From an uncultured Clostridia bacterium (lineage in GTDB: Bacteria; Bacillota; Clostridia; Christensenellales; UBA1242), in NCBI GenBank assembly GCA_937911885.1, contig CALDPW010000055.1, forward strand, positions 1-9,578: a DNA stretch of 9,578 bases. Reading direction: 5' to 3'. The position numbers were made by a program, and so were the translations under genes. Positions 1-7,077 of the stretch are shown here, piece after piece. How positions within the stretch are numbered: the stretch's first letter is position 1; every line of letters starts with the position of its first letter. The notes under the pieces are model-generated. The model did not search any database. It was not told the DNA's origin and saw nothing but the letters and a program-made list of their open reading frames with translations.

Positions 1-2
1 AA

Positions 3-188
3 CATTTAGATGAACAACTATCATATATAAATCTAAACAAAATTGATAATTACCCAAATATTATTTGTGAATATTTTGAGGAACAATTTAACAACAATAA
101 TTTTGTTGATATTAATAGTTTTTGCCCATATTATATGCAATTATCACAAGCTGAACGTGAATTAAAGGATAAACAAAATGATAAATAA
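3..188 (+). CDS. tsaB: TsaB C-terminal fragment (tRNA t6A biosynthesis)
   Basis: This is the last 61 codons of a gene whose start lies before the window; the frame is open from position 3 to TAA at 186-188. The tail reads FCPYYMQLSQAERELK, which fits the end of TsaB, where a P-x-Y-(L/M)-x-x-S-x-A-E pattern is usual. TsaB is the inactive ASKHA-fold partner of TsaD in the complex that puts threonylcarbamoyl on A37 of ANN-decoding tRNAs. What is visible is only the C-terminal tail, so the call leans on this short motif and on the next gene, since tsaB followed by rimI is a very common bacterial order. The gene overlaps rimI by 11 bases, suggesting coupled translation. Confidence 0.7.
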   Translation, partial: HLDEQLSYINLNKIDNYPNIICEYFEEQFNNNNFVDINSFCPYYMQLSQAERELKDKQNDK

Positions 189-606
189 GTTATCAGAACA
201 AAATCTTGATGAGTTGTTTGAATTAGATAATGCAATTTTTAATTTGGATCCTTATAGTAAAGAACAAATTAGGGATGAACTAACTCAAACTAATAGAATT
301 TATTTGGGATATTATAAAAACAATAAACTTGTTGCATTTGTTGGTGTAAGTGTAACAATTGATTTTTGTGATATTATTAAAATTGGCGTTTTGTCGGAAT
401 ATCGTAAGTTGGGAATTGCAAAAGAATTGGTGACAGAACTTATTAAAATATTAACCAGTTTGGGTGTTAAAAAGATATTGCTTGAAGTTAGAGAGAAAAA
501 CGTTGGTGCAATTTTGTTTTATAAAAAAATGGGATTTAATGAAATTGCTACTCGTAAAAATTATTATGTAGGAGATAACGCAAAAATATTAGCTTTAGAA
601 ATTTAA
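178..606 (+). CDS. rimI: RimI, GNAT-family N-alpha-acetyltransferase
   Basis: The 142-residue protein is a single GNAT domain. RimI acetylates protein N-termini, classically ribosomal protein S18, using acetyl-CoA in the cytosol. The acetyl-CoA pyrophosphate loop is YRKLGIA (residues 75-81), and the RimI signature LEVREKN...AILFYKKMGF covers about 102-120, followed by RKNYY at 126-130. E103 and Y115 fall at the same numbers as the general base and general acid described for enterobacterial RimI. Length is typical (about 140-160). The ATG at 178 has AAAGGA at 164-169, 8 bases upstream, and overlaps the end of tsaB; the next gene starts one base after the stop. Substrate choice in this organism is not visible, and other GNAT enzymes sit in the same position in some genomes, but the motif match is good. 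Confidence 0.88.
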   Translation: MINKLSEQNLDELFELDNAIFNLDPYSKEQIRDELTQTNRIYLGYYKNNKLVAFVGVSVTIDFCDIIKIGVLSEYRKLGIAKELVTELIKILTSLGVKKILLEVREKNVGAILFYKKMGFNEIATRKNYYVGDNAKILALEI

Positions 607-607
607 T

Positions 608-1327
608 ATGTATATTAATTATAAATTAATAGGCAAAGGAGAAAAAACTGTTTTATTTTTACACGGTTGGGGTGCAAATTTAAACAGTTTTTTATTTTTT
701 AAAAATGCGAATTTAATAAACAGCAAAATGTTGTTTGTTGATTTTGCTGGTTTTGGTGAAAGTGAAAAATTATCAAATCCATTTGATGTGTTTGATCATG
801 CTTTGCAAGTGTTTAAATTGTTGAAACAATTGCAAATAAACAATATTAGCATTGTTTGTCATTCTTTTGGTGGAAGAGTTGCAATTATGTTGGAGACCAT
901 GTTTAACGTAAAAGTTGATAATTTGGTGCTTATTGGTAGTGCGGGAATCAAACCTAAATTTAGTTTGTTAACTTTTTTTAAAATAAGATTATTTAAGTTT
1001 TTAAAAATAATAAATAAAATAGTAAAAATCGATTTAAGTAAGTTTGGTAGTGCTGATTATAAGATGCTAAATAATGTTCAAAAAACCTCTTTTAAAAAAA
1101 TAGTTTTATTTAATCAAAAAAAATATTTAAAAAGTATAAAGTCAAAAACTTTAATTGTCTGGGGGAGGGATGATAATCAAACACCTATGTATATGGCAAA
1201 AATATTCAATAAAAAAATTGCTGGATCAAAGTTGGTGGTATTGCAAAATTGCAATCACTTTTGTTATGTCCAAAAACCACAAATTGTGTTGTTTGAGGTT
1301 GCTAATTTTTTAAATTTAAATGTTTAG
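608..1327 (+). CDS. alpha/beta-hydrolase fold protein
   Basis: The 239-residue protein has the full alpha/beta-hydrolase layout. The oxyanion strand-turn is FLHGWG (residues 17-22), the nucleophile elbow is CHSFGG with Ser86, the acid is probably Asp189 in WGRDDNQTP, and the histidine is His217 in NCNHF. Residues about 117-177, between the elbow and the acid, form a Lys/Phe-rich cap region. There is no signal peptide, so it should act in the cytosol or at the inner membrane face. The substrate cannot be told from sequence; esterase, lipase or thioesterase are all possible. It begins one base after the rimI stop with no clear Shine-Dalgarno, and its stop shares a base with the GTG start of the Mur ligase. 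Translation is therefore probably coupled, and the gene belongs to the same transcript as the cell-wall genes. Confidence 0.85.
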   Translation: MYINYKLIGKGEKTVLFLHGWGANLNSFLFFKNANLINSKMLFVDFAGFGESEKLSNPFDVFDHALQVFKLLKQLQINNISIVCHSFGGRVAIMLETMFNVKVDNLVLIGSAGIKPKFSLLTFFKIRLFKFLKIINKIVKIDLSKFGSADYKMLNNVQKTSFKKIVLFNQKKYLKSIKSKTLIVWGRDDNQTPMYMAKIFNKKIAGSKLVVLQNCNHFCYVQKPQIVLFEVANFLNLNV

Positions 1328-2943
1328 TGGGTGTTATGCAAATATTTGAAATATTGCTTTATATAAGTGTAATTTTAATGTTAGTGGCAATAGTCTGCTT
1401 AAATTTAAGCGTTTTTAATTATTGGTTTTTGATATTGCAACAAAATAGATATTTAAACCTTAAGAGCTTAAAATTTTTCTATTTGGAAAATAAACTACAA
1501 TTAAAGTTAACAATTGTAACTTTGTGTTTGTTTGCGCTAAATGTTTTGTTTGTTTTGTTTTTATTTAACTATGTAAAATTATTAGTGTTATTAAATCTGT
1601 TAATTATTTTTAGTGTTCAACTTTACTTAAAACATAGTTTTTCAAAAATAAAAACAAAATTATCACTAATTGTAACAAAGCGTGTTGTTAGGTTATATGT
1701 AACATATATTATTTTAAATTTGTTATTACTATTATTTGTTTTAAATTTGCTTAAATTTAGTGTGCTTTATTTGATATTGTTTGGATTGTTTTATGCATTT
1801 CAAGGGGTTATTATTGTTGCTTCCAATATTATAAATTTGCCAGTTGAGTTTATTATTAAATATTATTATATTAAAAAAGCAAAACAAAAACTAAAAAAAT
1901 ATCCCAACTTGCAGGTTGTTGCTATAACTGGTAGTTATGGTAAAACAAGCACAAAAAATTATTTATATCAACTTTTAAAGCACAAATTTAATGTTTTAAT
2001 AACTCCAAATTCGTTTAATACACCAATGGGAATAACAAAAACAATACTGCAAAATCTTAATGCTGGTTATGATATTTTTATTGTTGAGATGGGCGCTGAT
2101 CATAAAAATGATATAAAAAAATTGTGTAACATTATTAAGCCCAACATTTCTGTTATAACTGCTGTGGGGACTCAACATTTAAAAACATTTAAAACTCTTA
2201 AAAATATAATTGAAACAAAATATCAAATTGTTAAATATGCAAAACAAAATGTTGTGTTTTTTACTAATAGTTTTAACAAGGTTTGCAAAAATTATTTTGA
2301 TATTAGTAAGTGTGAAAAATATTGTGTTGGAAACACAACTGATAATGATGTGATTTTAAAAGATTTTAAATTTGAAAATATTACAAGATTTACATTAAAT
2401 ATAAACAATGTGGATTATTGTTTTAAAACCAGATTGTTGGGTGAATATAATGTGCAAAATTTGGCACTGTGCATTATGATTGCAACAAAACTTGGCGTTT
2501 CGTTAAATGTGATAAAATCAGCTGTTAAAAATATATATCCTGTGCCACATAGGCTTAGCTTAATGTGTTTGGCAAATGGGGCTAAGTTGATTGATGATAG
2601 TTTTAATAGTAACGAATACGGTGCGATGCAAGCGCTAAATGTGTTGCAAAGCTTTAACAAGATAAAAGTTGTAATTACATGTGGCATGATAGAGTTGGGT
2701 GGTGAACAATACGAAAAAAATTATAACTTTGGAAAACAAATTGCAAATGTTGCTGATTATGTGTGTGTTGTTAATAAAACCAACAGGGATGCAATTATTA
2801 ATGGTTTGTTATCGCAAAATTATAATATGGAAAGAGTTTTTGAGTTTGATGATTTTAAATCGGTGTTTGATCAAGTGTTAAAACTTGCGAACAAAAACTG
2901 TGTTGTGTTGATTGAAAATGATTTGCCGGATAGTTATAAATAG
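1327..2943 (+). CDS. murF: MurF-type Mur ligase with N-terminal membrane domain
   Basis: The 538-residue protein has two parts. Residues 1-170 are very hydrophobic, with about five membrane segments (near 6-30, 61-80, 82-101, 122-140 and 145-166). Residues 195-538 form a Mur ligase: ATP P-loop TGSYGKTS (201-208), NSFNTPMG (228-235), EMGADHKNDI (254-263), TAVGTQHL (279-285), a candidate carbamylated lysine K298, LLGEYNVQNLAL (370-381), PHRL (407-410) and DDSFNSN (423-429, matching the usual DxYNANP). MurF joins D-Ala-D-Ala to UDP-MurNAc-tripeptide, and ddl directly downstream makes that dipeptide. Classical MurF is about 450 residues with a soluble N-terminal UDP-binding domain, which the membrane region replaces here. 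The exact acceptor (nucleotide or lipid-linked) is therefore less certain. The GTG at 1327 shares a base with the previous stop; ATG at 1336 is an equally possible start, and neither has a good ribosome site. Confidence 0.8.
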   Translation: MGVMQIFEILLYISVILMLVAIVCLNLSVFNYWFLILQQNRYLNLKSLKFFYLENKLQLKLTIVTLCLFALNVLFVLFLFNYVKLLVLLNLLIIFSVQLYLKHSFSKIKTKLSLIVTKRVVRLYVTYIILNLLLLLFVLNLLKFSVLYLILFGLFYAFQGVIIVASNIINLPVEFIIKYYYIKKAKQKLKKYPNLQVVAITGSYGKTSTKNYLYQLLKHKFNVLITPNSFNTPMGITKTILQNLNAGYDIFIVEMGADHKNDIKKLCNIIKPNISVITAVGTQHLKTFKTLKNIIETKYQIVKYAKQNVVFFTNSFNKVCKNYFDISKCEKYCVGNTTDNDVILKDFKFENITRFTLNINNVDYCFKTRLLGEYNVQNLALCIMIATKLGVSLNVIKSAVKNIYPVPHRLSLMCLANGAKLIDDSFNSNEYGAMQALNVLQSFNKIKVVITCGMIELGGEQYEKNYNFGKQIANVADYVCVVNKTNRDAIINGLLSQNYNMERVFEFDDFKSVFDQVLKLANKNCVVLIENDLPDSYK

Positions 2944-2948
2944 GAGGG
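2941..2948 (+). promoter_or_regulatory. Ribosome binding site of ddl
   Basis: TAGGAGGG sits 3 bases before the ATG at 2952 and includes the murF stop. It is the strongest Shine-Dalgarno in the forward gene run. It fixes the ddl start, and suggests ddl can be translated independently of murF, unlike the two preceding genes. Confidence 0.75.
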
Positions 2949-2951
2949 AAA

Positions 2952-4106
2952 ATGAAACAAAATATTGCTGTTATTTTTGGAGGAGTTAGTTGTGAACACG
3001 ATATTTCTATAATTTCTGCTGTTCAAGCGATGAAGAATATTGATGTTAATTATTATAATATTATTCCAATTTACATAACTAAAAGTGGTGCTATGCTAAC
3101 TGGTAAAAAACTGCTTAATATTGATAGTTTTTCTAATTTTAACAATTCAAAAACACGATTGGTTAGTTTTTGTGTTGGTAGTAATTATTTGTTTGTTAAA
3201 ACAATATTTGGATATCGCAAAAGCATTGCTATTGATGTAGCACTAATTGTGATGCATGGTGAAAATGGTGAGGATGGAAAAGTTGTTAGTTTGTTAAATA
3301 TGTGTGGTATTCCACACACTGCTTGTAGTGGATTAAATGGAGAGTTGTGTTTAGATAAGTGTGTGTTTAAAGAATACTTAAAAGGCATTGGAATTAAAAC
3401 AATTAAGGGTGTTAACTTATTTAGTTATGATTACTATAATAATCCGGAAAAACATAAGAAAAACATTTATAATGCATTAGGGTATCCGTTAATAATAAAA
3501 CCAGCTACACTAGGATCATCAATAGGTATTGTTATTGCACACAATAAACAAGAACTTGAAGAAGGATTGGCTGTTGCGTTTAAATATTGTAATAAAGTTC
3601 TAATTGAAAAATTCTTGCAGGATATTGTTGAGGTGAATGTTGCAGTTATGGGTTGTGAAAACAATCTTATTGTTTCAGAAACTGAGCAACCAATAAATAA
3701 AAGCGATATATTGAGTTTTGATAATAAGTATTTGCAGGGTGATGTTAAGGGGATGCAAAGTTTATCGCGTGTTATTCCTGCAAAAGTTGATTCGGAAGTT
3801 ACAACAAAAATAAAAAACATTGCAAAACACATATTTTTACATATGGGATTAAAGGGTGTGGTTAGATTTGATTTTATTGTTGATAAAAATAACAATATTT
3901 ATGTTAATGAGCTAAATTCTATTCCTGGTTCGCTTGCTTTTTATTTGTTTGAACCGGTTGGAATTAAATATAATGAATTAATAAACAAACTGCTTAAATT
4001 TGCTTATGTTGAATATAATGCAAACTATAATTTAATAAAAACTTTTAGCAGTTCTGTTTTAGATGGTTGCAAATTAGGGAAGGGAGTAAAAAATAATTAT
4101 GCATAA
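2952..4106 (+). CDS. ddl: D-alanine--D-alanine ligase
   Basis: This 384-residue ATP-grasp ligase makes D-Ala-D-Ala for peptidoglycan in the cytosol. In order it shows the N-terminal loop FGGVSCEHDIS with E15, MHGENGEDG (101-109), the ATP lysine in IIKPATLGSSIG (K183, SS 189-190), the omega-loop pair K259-Y260, GVVRFDF with R305, and NELNSIPG with E320 and N322. These match E. coli DdlB E15, S150, K215/Y216, R255, E270 and N272. The Tyr at the K-Y pair is the D-Ala-D-Ala type; D-Ala-D-Lac enzymes carry Phe there. The site of E. coli S281 is Tyr331 here (SLAFYLFEP), which I believe is usual in a Clostridia-type subgroup. The length is slightly above the family norm because of a 40-residue polar tail. 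The gene ends the forward run, and its stop lies inside a large palindrome. Confidence 0.93.
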   Translation: MKQNIAVIFGGVSCEHDISIISAVQAMKNIDVNYYNIIPIYITKSGAMLTGKKLLNIDSFSNFNNSKTRLVSFCVGSNYLFVKTIFGYRKSIAIDVALIVMHGENGEDGKVVSLLNMCGIPHTACSGLNGELCLDKCVFKEYLKGIGIKTIKGVNLFSYDYYNNPEKHKKNIYNALGYPLIIKPATLGSSIGIVIAHNKQELEEGLAVAFKYCNKVLIEKFLQDIVEVNVAVMGCENNLIVSETEQPINKSDILSFDNKYLQGDVKGMQSLSRVIPAKVDSEVTTKIKNIAKHIFLHMGLKGVVRFDFIVDKNNNIYVNELNSIPGSLAFYLFEPVGIKYNELINKLLKFAYVEYNANYNLIKTFSSSVLDGCKLGKGVKNNYA

Positions 4107-4124
4107 GTATGCATAATTATTTTT
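4089..4124. terminator. 17-bp-arm palindrome, likely bidirectional terminator
   Basis: The left arm AAAAATAATTATGCATA (4089-4105) is perfectly complementary to 4108-4124, separated by only AG. It has A-runs on one side and T-runs on the other, and lies between the convergent ends of ddl (stop 4104-4106, inside the arm) and the HTH gene (end 4141). Its position and symmetry fit a terminator for both directions, although the stem is almost free of G and C. Its core ATGCATAAGTATG also occurs at 7097-7109, so an operator role is the alternative. Confidence 0.55.
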
Positions 4125-4140
4125 GTTGTTTTTGATCAAA

Positions 4141-4458
4141 TTATATGTCTAAACTTAACAATTTTGTTTGTAAACTTGTTCTAATTGATGCACTATCAAT
4201 TTGATGCGTAAGGTTAAGTAAAGCAACTTTTTCGCTTGCTGTAAAAAACAAATTATTTAAACCGATGCAATTATTAAGTATAACACCACCATTTTTACCT
4301 CTTTTGGTTTGAATTGGTATGTTGTTGCTATCTAAAACTGTTAAATAACGATATATGGTTCTAATGCTAACATCGTATTTGTTAGCTAAATATTTTGCTG
4401 TTACTTGCTTGTGTCGAACCAATGTTAAAAGTATTCCAAATAATATGTCAATATGCAT
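4141..4458 (-). CDS. Short HTH regulator, YafY/DeoR-like DNA-binding domain
   Basis: From ATG at 4458 the product is 105 residues. Residues 5-57 are a winged-helix HTH of the kind that opens YafY/WYL regulators: ILLTLVRHKQVTAKYLANKY, then DVSIRTIYRYLTVLD, then IPIQTKRGKNGGVIL. It continues to residue 105 with FFTASEKVALL but lacks the WYL ligand-binding domain that follows in full-length relatives of about 300 residues. The frame stays open upstream to an ATG at 4563. I chose 4458 because protein homology begins there and a promoter (4493-4521) lies between the two. GGTG at 4466-4469 serves as a weak ribosome site. The gene converges on ddl. Its start codon lies in TATGCATA, close to the shared ATGCATAAGTATG motif, so self-control is possible. 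Ligand and targets are unknown. Confidence 0.75.
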   Translation of the reverse strand: MHIDILFGILLTLVRHKQVTAKYLANKYDVSIRTIYRYLTVLDSNNIPIQTKRGKNGGVILNNCIGLNNLFFTASEKVALLNLTHQIDSASIRTSLQTKLLSLDI

Positions 4459-4492
4459 AAATATACACCATGATTGTTTTTTTATTAGTATT

Positions 4493-4521
4493 ATTATATC
4501 ATGAAAAATTTCACATATCAA
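4493..4521 (-). promoter_or_regulatory. Sigma-A-type promoter of the HTH gene
   Basis: On the minus strand TTGATA (4521-4516) and TATAAT (4498-4493) are separated by exactly 17 bases. Transcription should begin near 4486 and give a leader of about 30 bases before the ATG at 4458. This is the best-formed promoter in the window, and it argues against the longer reading frame that starts at 4563. Confidence 0.7.
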
Positions 4522-4536
4522 ACATATGTTCGATAT
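4515..4536. promoter_or_regulatory. 22-bp near-perfect palindrome over the -35 box (candidate operator)
   Basis: A perfect inner palindrome AACATATGTT is flanked by ATATC on the left and GATAT on the right, with only one mismatched pair. The whole covers the -35 hexamer of the HTH promoter. No T-run follows it in the minus-strand direction, so a terminator for the upstream gene is unlikely. A dimeric regulator, possibly the HTH protein itself, could bind here and block the promoter. Confidence 0.45.
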
Positions 4537-4537
4537 T

Positions 4538-5797
4538 TTATAATAAATATTCAAACACACCAAAATCGGTGTTTCCGTAGCTATTTGTTATTATTGGATT
4601 AATTAAATTGTAATTTACAAAAAATGTTAAATTTGAATTTATTGTTTTTATTTTATTTATTTCAATATTATAAATGCCAGCATAAATGTTTAAAAAGGTT
4701 AGTTGATTATTTTGTAATTTGTATATTGATAGTTGATTTGTTTGATTAGCAACAATTATTATTGAATCGTTTAGTTGAATGCAAAAATAAGAGTTTACAT
4801 TGTTTAATATGGTGTCGTCTTTTAACTTGTCTCCGTGAGAACAAAAATTATAATATTTTAGTTGTGCATTAGTTAAATATATCATTGTGTTATATGAGTC
4901 AAAATTAAATATATTGCTTTTGTTTGTTTGTGGTATTGATGTGTTAAATAATGTGTTAAACGCACTATCTAAAATTAAATATTCTTGTTTATTATTGTGT
5001 TCTATTAAAAAAATATAATTGTTTAGATTGTAACAGTAGTTTATTGCTGTGCAATTAATAAAATTTTTTAAATCATTTATTGCTGTTGGGCTAACAGAAC
5101 AAATATCAAGACTGTTGTTGGTGTTGTATGCAAAAAGTATTTGTAAGTTGTTCATTTGTGTAAAAACTAAATTTTCAATTTTGTTATTTAATAAAATCTT
5201 TTTATTTAGTAATGGATAAAAAACATAACTTTTATTTTCATACTCATTAAATATGGCAATAGTGGAACTGCATACAATTTTTAATCCATTTTCTTTTCCA
5301 CTAAAAGCTTGATTTAAGGTGTTGTTTGATAGGTTATATTCAAATATTATATAGCCGTTATGATTAACTAAAATATAAATTTTATTGTTAAAAACAACAC
5401 TATTAATATAGTTAAAATCATAGTTTTTGTAACTTGTTGTTATGTGTTTTAGGTTTCCTAAAAAATCCACAACTGCAACAAATAAACACTTATTATTATT
5501 GTAAAAATAGCAATCGTTTGATTTTGTTTTACCAATTATAATATGATTGTTTACTGTTATTACATCGCAAATTGTGTCGGAGTTGCTGCCACCAAAATTA
5601 TTTTCAAAATTAATATTGTTAAGAGTGCTTTTTGATGCTTGTTTATAGGTGAAGGAATTGGTTGATGGTGTTGTGTTTGAATTTATATTATTAATTGTGT
5701 TTGTTGGTTGAAAATTGCACAAGATAATAATTAGTATTATCATAATAATTAAAAGCAATAAAATTGAAACAATATTTAATAACTGTTTTTTTAACAT
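4538..5797 (-). CDS. Membrane-anchored Asn-rich protein, beta-propeller-like
   Basis: I do not recognise a named family for this 419-residue protein. Residues 8-28 are one strongly hydrophobic segment after MLKKQ, which fits an N-terminal anchor with the rest outside. The cysteine at 27 is preceded by Leu rather than the small residue of a lipobox, so a lipoprotein is unlikely. A Ser/Thr/Asn-rich linker (about 30-60) leads to alternating beta-strand-like blocks. FGGSNSDTICDVI...HIIIGKTKSND (68-95) resembles the GGSxSDxxxxVI...vvGxTxS blade seen in many Clostridia surface proteins, and later blocks look like degenerate blades. Asn is about 19% of residues (79 of 419 by hand count). GAGGTG at 5802-5807 supports the ATG at 5797. 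The gene lies downstream of murG, behind a hairpin. The role is unknown; a cell-surface binding or structural part is a guess. Confidence 0.6.
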   Translation of the reverse strand: MLKKQLLNIVSILLLLIIMIILIIILCNFQPTNTINNINSNTTPSTNSFTYKQASKSTLNNINFENNFGGSNSDTICDVITVNNHIIIGKTKSNDCYFYNNNKCLFVAVVDFLGNLKHITTSYKNYDFNYINSVVFNNKIYILVNHNGYIIFEYNLSNNTLNQAFSGKENGLKIVCSSTIAIFNEYENKSYVFYPLLNKKILLNNKIENLVFTQMNNLQILFAYNTNNSLDICSVSPTAINDLKNFINCTAINYCYNLNNYIFLIEHNNKQEYLILDSAFNTLFNTSIPQTNKSNIFNFDSYNTMIYLTNAQLKYYNFCSHGDKLKDDTILNNVNSYFCIQLNDSIIIVANQTNQLSIYKLQNNQLTFLNIYAGIYNIEINKIKTINSNLTFFVNYNLINPIITNSYGNTDFGVFEYLL

Positions 5798-5885
5798 AGT
5801 TCACCTCAATTTTTTTGTAATTATAACAGCAAAAAGTGTTGAGATGATGATAATTTCAAAAGTAGTTAAAATTATTAAAAAAAAT

Positions 5886-5914
5886 AAAAAATGCTTATAA
5901 AATCAGCATTTTTT
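5886..5914 (-). terminator. Hairpin with U-rich flank after murG
   Basis: AAAAAATGCT (5886-5895) pairs with AGCATTTTTT (5905-5914) across a 9-base loop. Read on the minus strand it starts 6 bases after the murG stop and is followed by a T-rich run down to about 5870. It is AT-rich but has the shape of an intrinsic terminator. It should at least partly separate murG from the membrane-protein gene, which lacks an obvious strong promoter in the roughly 70 bases left before its ribosome site. Confidence 0.6.
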
Positions 5915-5919
5915 TTATT

Positions 5920-6984
5920 TTATTTACAATATTTTAAAATTTGTTCAACAATGTTTTTTACGCCGTTGCCATAGTATTGTTTTTGTTTTTCAATTATTGT
6001 ATTTTTATTGTTAAATAACTTGTTAATTTCGGTTATTAAAGTTTTTGTATTTAAATCTTCTTGATTTAGCACGTGTGCAAAACCTTTATTTAAAAAGTTT
6101 TTAGCATTTTCAATTTGATCTCCACGAGAACTTTCTTTGCTTAATGGAATAAGTAGCATTGGCTTTTTTAAAGCTAAAAATTCAAATATTGCATTTGATC
6201 CAGCTCGGCTAATTACAATATCACACAGCGCAAAATAATTTTCGATATTGGAAGTAAATTCAATTTGGTAGTAGTTGTTTAAGTTTAATTGCTTGTTTAT
6301 ATTGTTTTTTCCAACAATATGAATCACATTGAATTGTTTTGTAATCTCTGATGCACACATAAACATAACGTCGTTAATTGCTTTTGCTCCAAGACTGCCA
6401 CCAATAACAAGTAGGGTAGATAGATTATTATTAAATTTGCATGTTTGTTTTGCTATCTGTTTATTTCCCATAAACAACTGGTTTCTAATTGGGCTTAATG
6501 TATAAACACCCTTGTTTTTAAGTTTTTGAGCTGTTTCTTTAAAACTGCAGCACATAACTTTGCATTGTTTTAAGATTATTTTGTTTGCTAACCCTAGTGA
6601 TAAATCGCTTTCGTGGGCAACTACCGGTATTGATAATTGCTTTGCAGCAATTGTAACAGGAACTGAAACAAATCCTCCCTTAGAAAACACGATGTTTGGT
6701 TTTAGTTGTTTTAATATTTTTTTTGCTTCAATAATTCCTTTTAGTAGTTTTATTGGGATTAATAAATTTTTTAAACTTAATGATCGTATTAATTTAACGG
6801 TTGAAATTGAATAATAATTAACGTTTTTTTGTTCGCTTATTATTTGTTTTTCTATGCCATTGTGACTGCCAATATAACAAATATTTTTAAAGTGTTTTTT
6901 TAATTCGGGCAGTAGTGCAATGTTTGGCATAACGTGTCCAGCTGTGCCTCCGCCGCATAAAACAATTGTTTTTTGATTTTCCAT
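5920..6984 (-). CDS. murG: MurG, lipid II-forming GlcNAc transferase
   Basis: This 354-residue GT-B enzyme transfers GlcNAc from UDP-GlcNAc to undecaprenyl-PP-MurNAc-pentapeptide (lipid I), giving lipid II at the inner membrane face. Visible signatures are the glycine loop CGGGTAGHVMPNIAL (10-24), SKGGFVSVP (101-109), VAHESDLSLGLANKI (122-136), the second glycine loop IGGSLGA (194-200), and the donor site SRAGSNAIFEF (259-269, E268) with SRGDQIENA (286-294, Q290). TAGH, HESD and SRGDQ are the Bacillota form. Length equals E. coli MurG (355). The usual GNPVR reads LSPIR here (163-167), a small departure. GGAGA at 6991-6995 is 6 bases before the ATG. It stands alone rather than in a division/cell-wall cluster, transcribed away from parE and towards ddl and murF. 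Confidence 0.93.
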   Translation of the reverse strand: MENQKTIVLCGGGTAGHVMPNIALLPELKKHFKNICYIGSHNGIEKQIISEQKNVNYYSISTVKLIRSLSLKNLLIPIKLLKGIIEAKKILKQLKPNIVFSKGGFVSVPVTIAAKQLSIPVVAHESDLSLGLANKIILKQCKVMCCSFKETAQKLKNKGVYTLSPIRNQLFMGNKQIAKQTCKFNNNLSTLLVIGGSLGAKAINDVMFMCASEITKQFNVIHIVGKNNINKQLNLNNYYQIEFTSNIENYFALCDIVISRAGSNAIFEFLALKKPMLLIPLSKESSRGDQIENAKNFLNKGFAHVLNQEDLNTKTLITEINKLFNNKNTIIEKQKQYYGNGVKNIVEQILKYCK

Positions 6985-7077
6985 AATTTATCTCCAATTT
7001 GTATTTATATTATTTTATGAATTGTTTTTTAATTTAATCATATAAATTTTTGTTAAATTAAGTGTTAATAATTTTCT

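Noticed and set aside
1996..2687. Minus-strand open frames of 60 and 90 codons inside murF
   Set aside because: They are shadows of the conserved Mur ligase frame, with no family signal.
3185..3895. Minus-strand open frames of 67 and 142 codons inside ddl
   Set aside because: They lie opposite a clear ddl coding frame, have no recognisable motifs and no ribosome sites.
4131..4140. Perfect 10-bp palindrome TTTGATCAAA after ddl
   Set aside because: It is too short and too AT-rich to separate from chance; there is no second copy near a promoter.
4459..4563. Upstream extension of the HTH gene to an ATG at 4563
   Set aside because: The extra 35 residues have no HTH-family similarity, and the extension contains the gene's own promoter and palindrome. 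It would also overlap the end of the membrane-protein gene.
5715..5900. Plus-strand open frame of 61 codons over the start of the membrane-protein gene
   Set aside because: It is low-complexity Ile/Lys sequence, antisense to an anchor segment and ending in a terminator hairpin.
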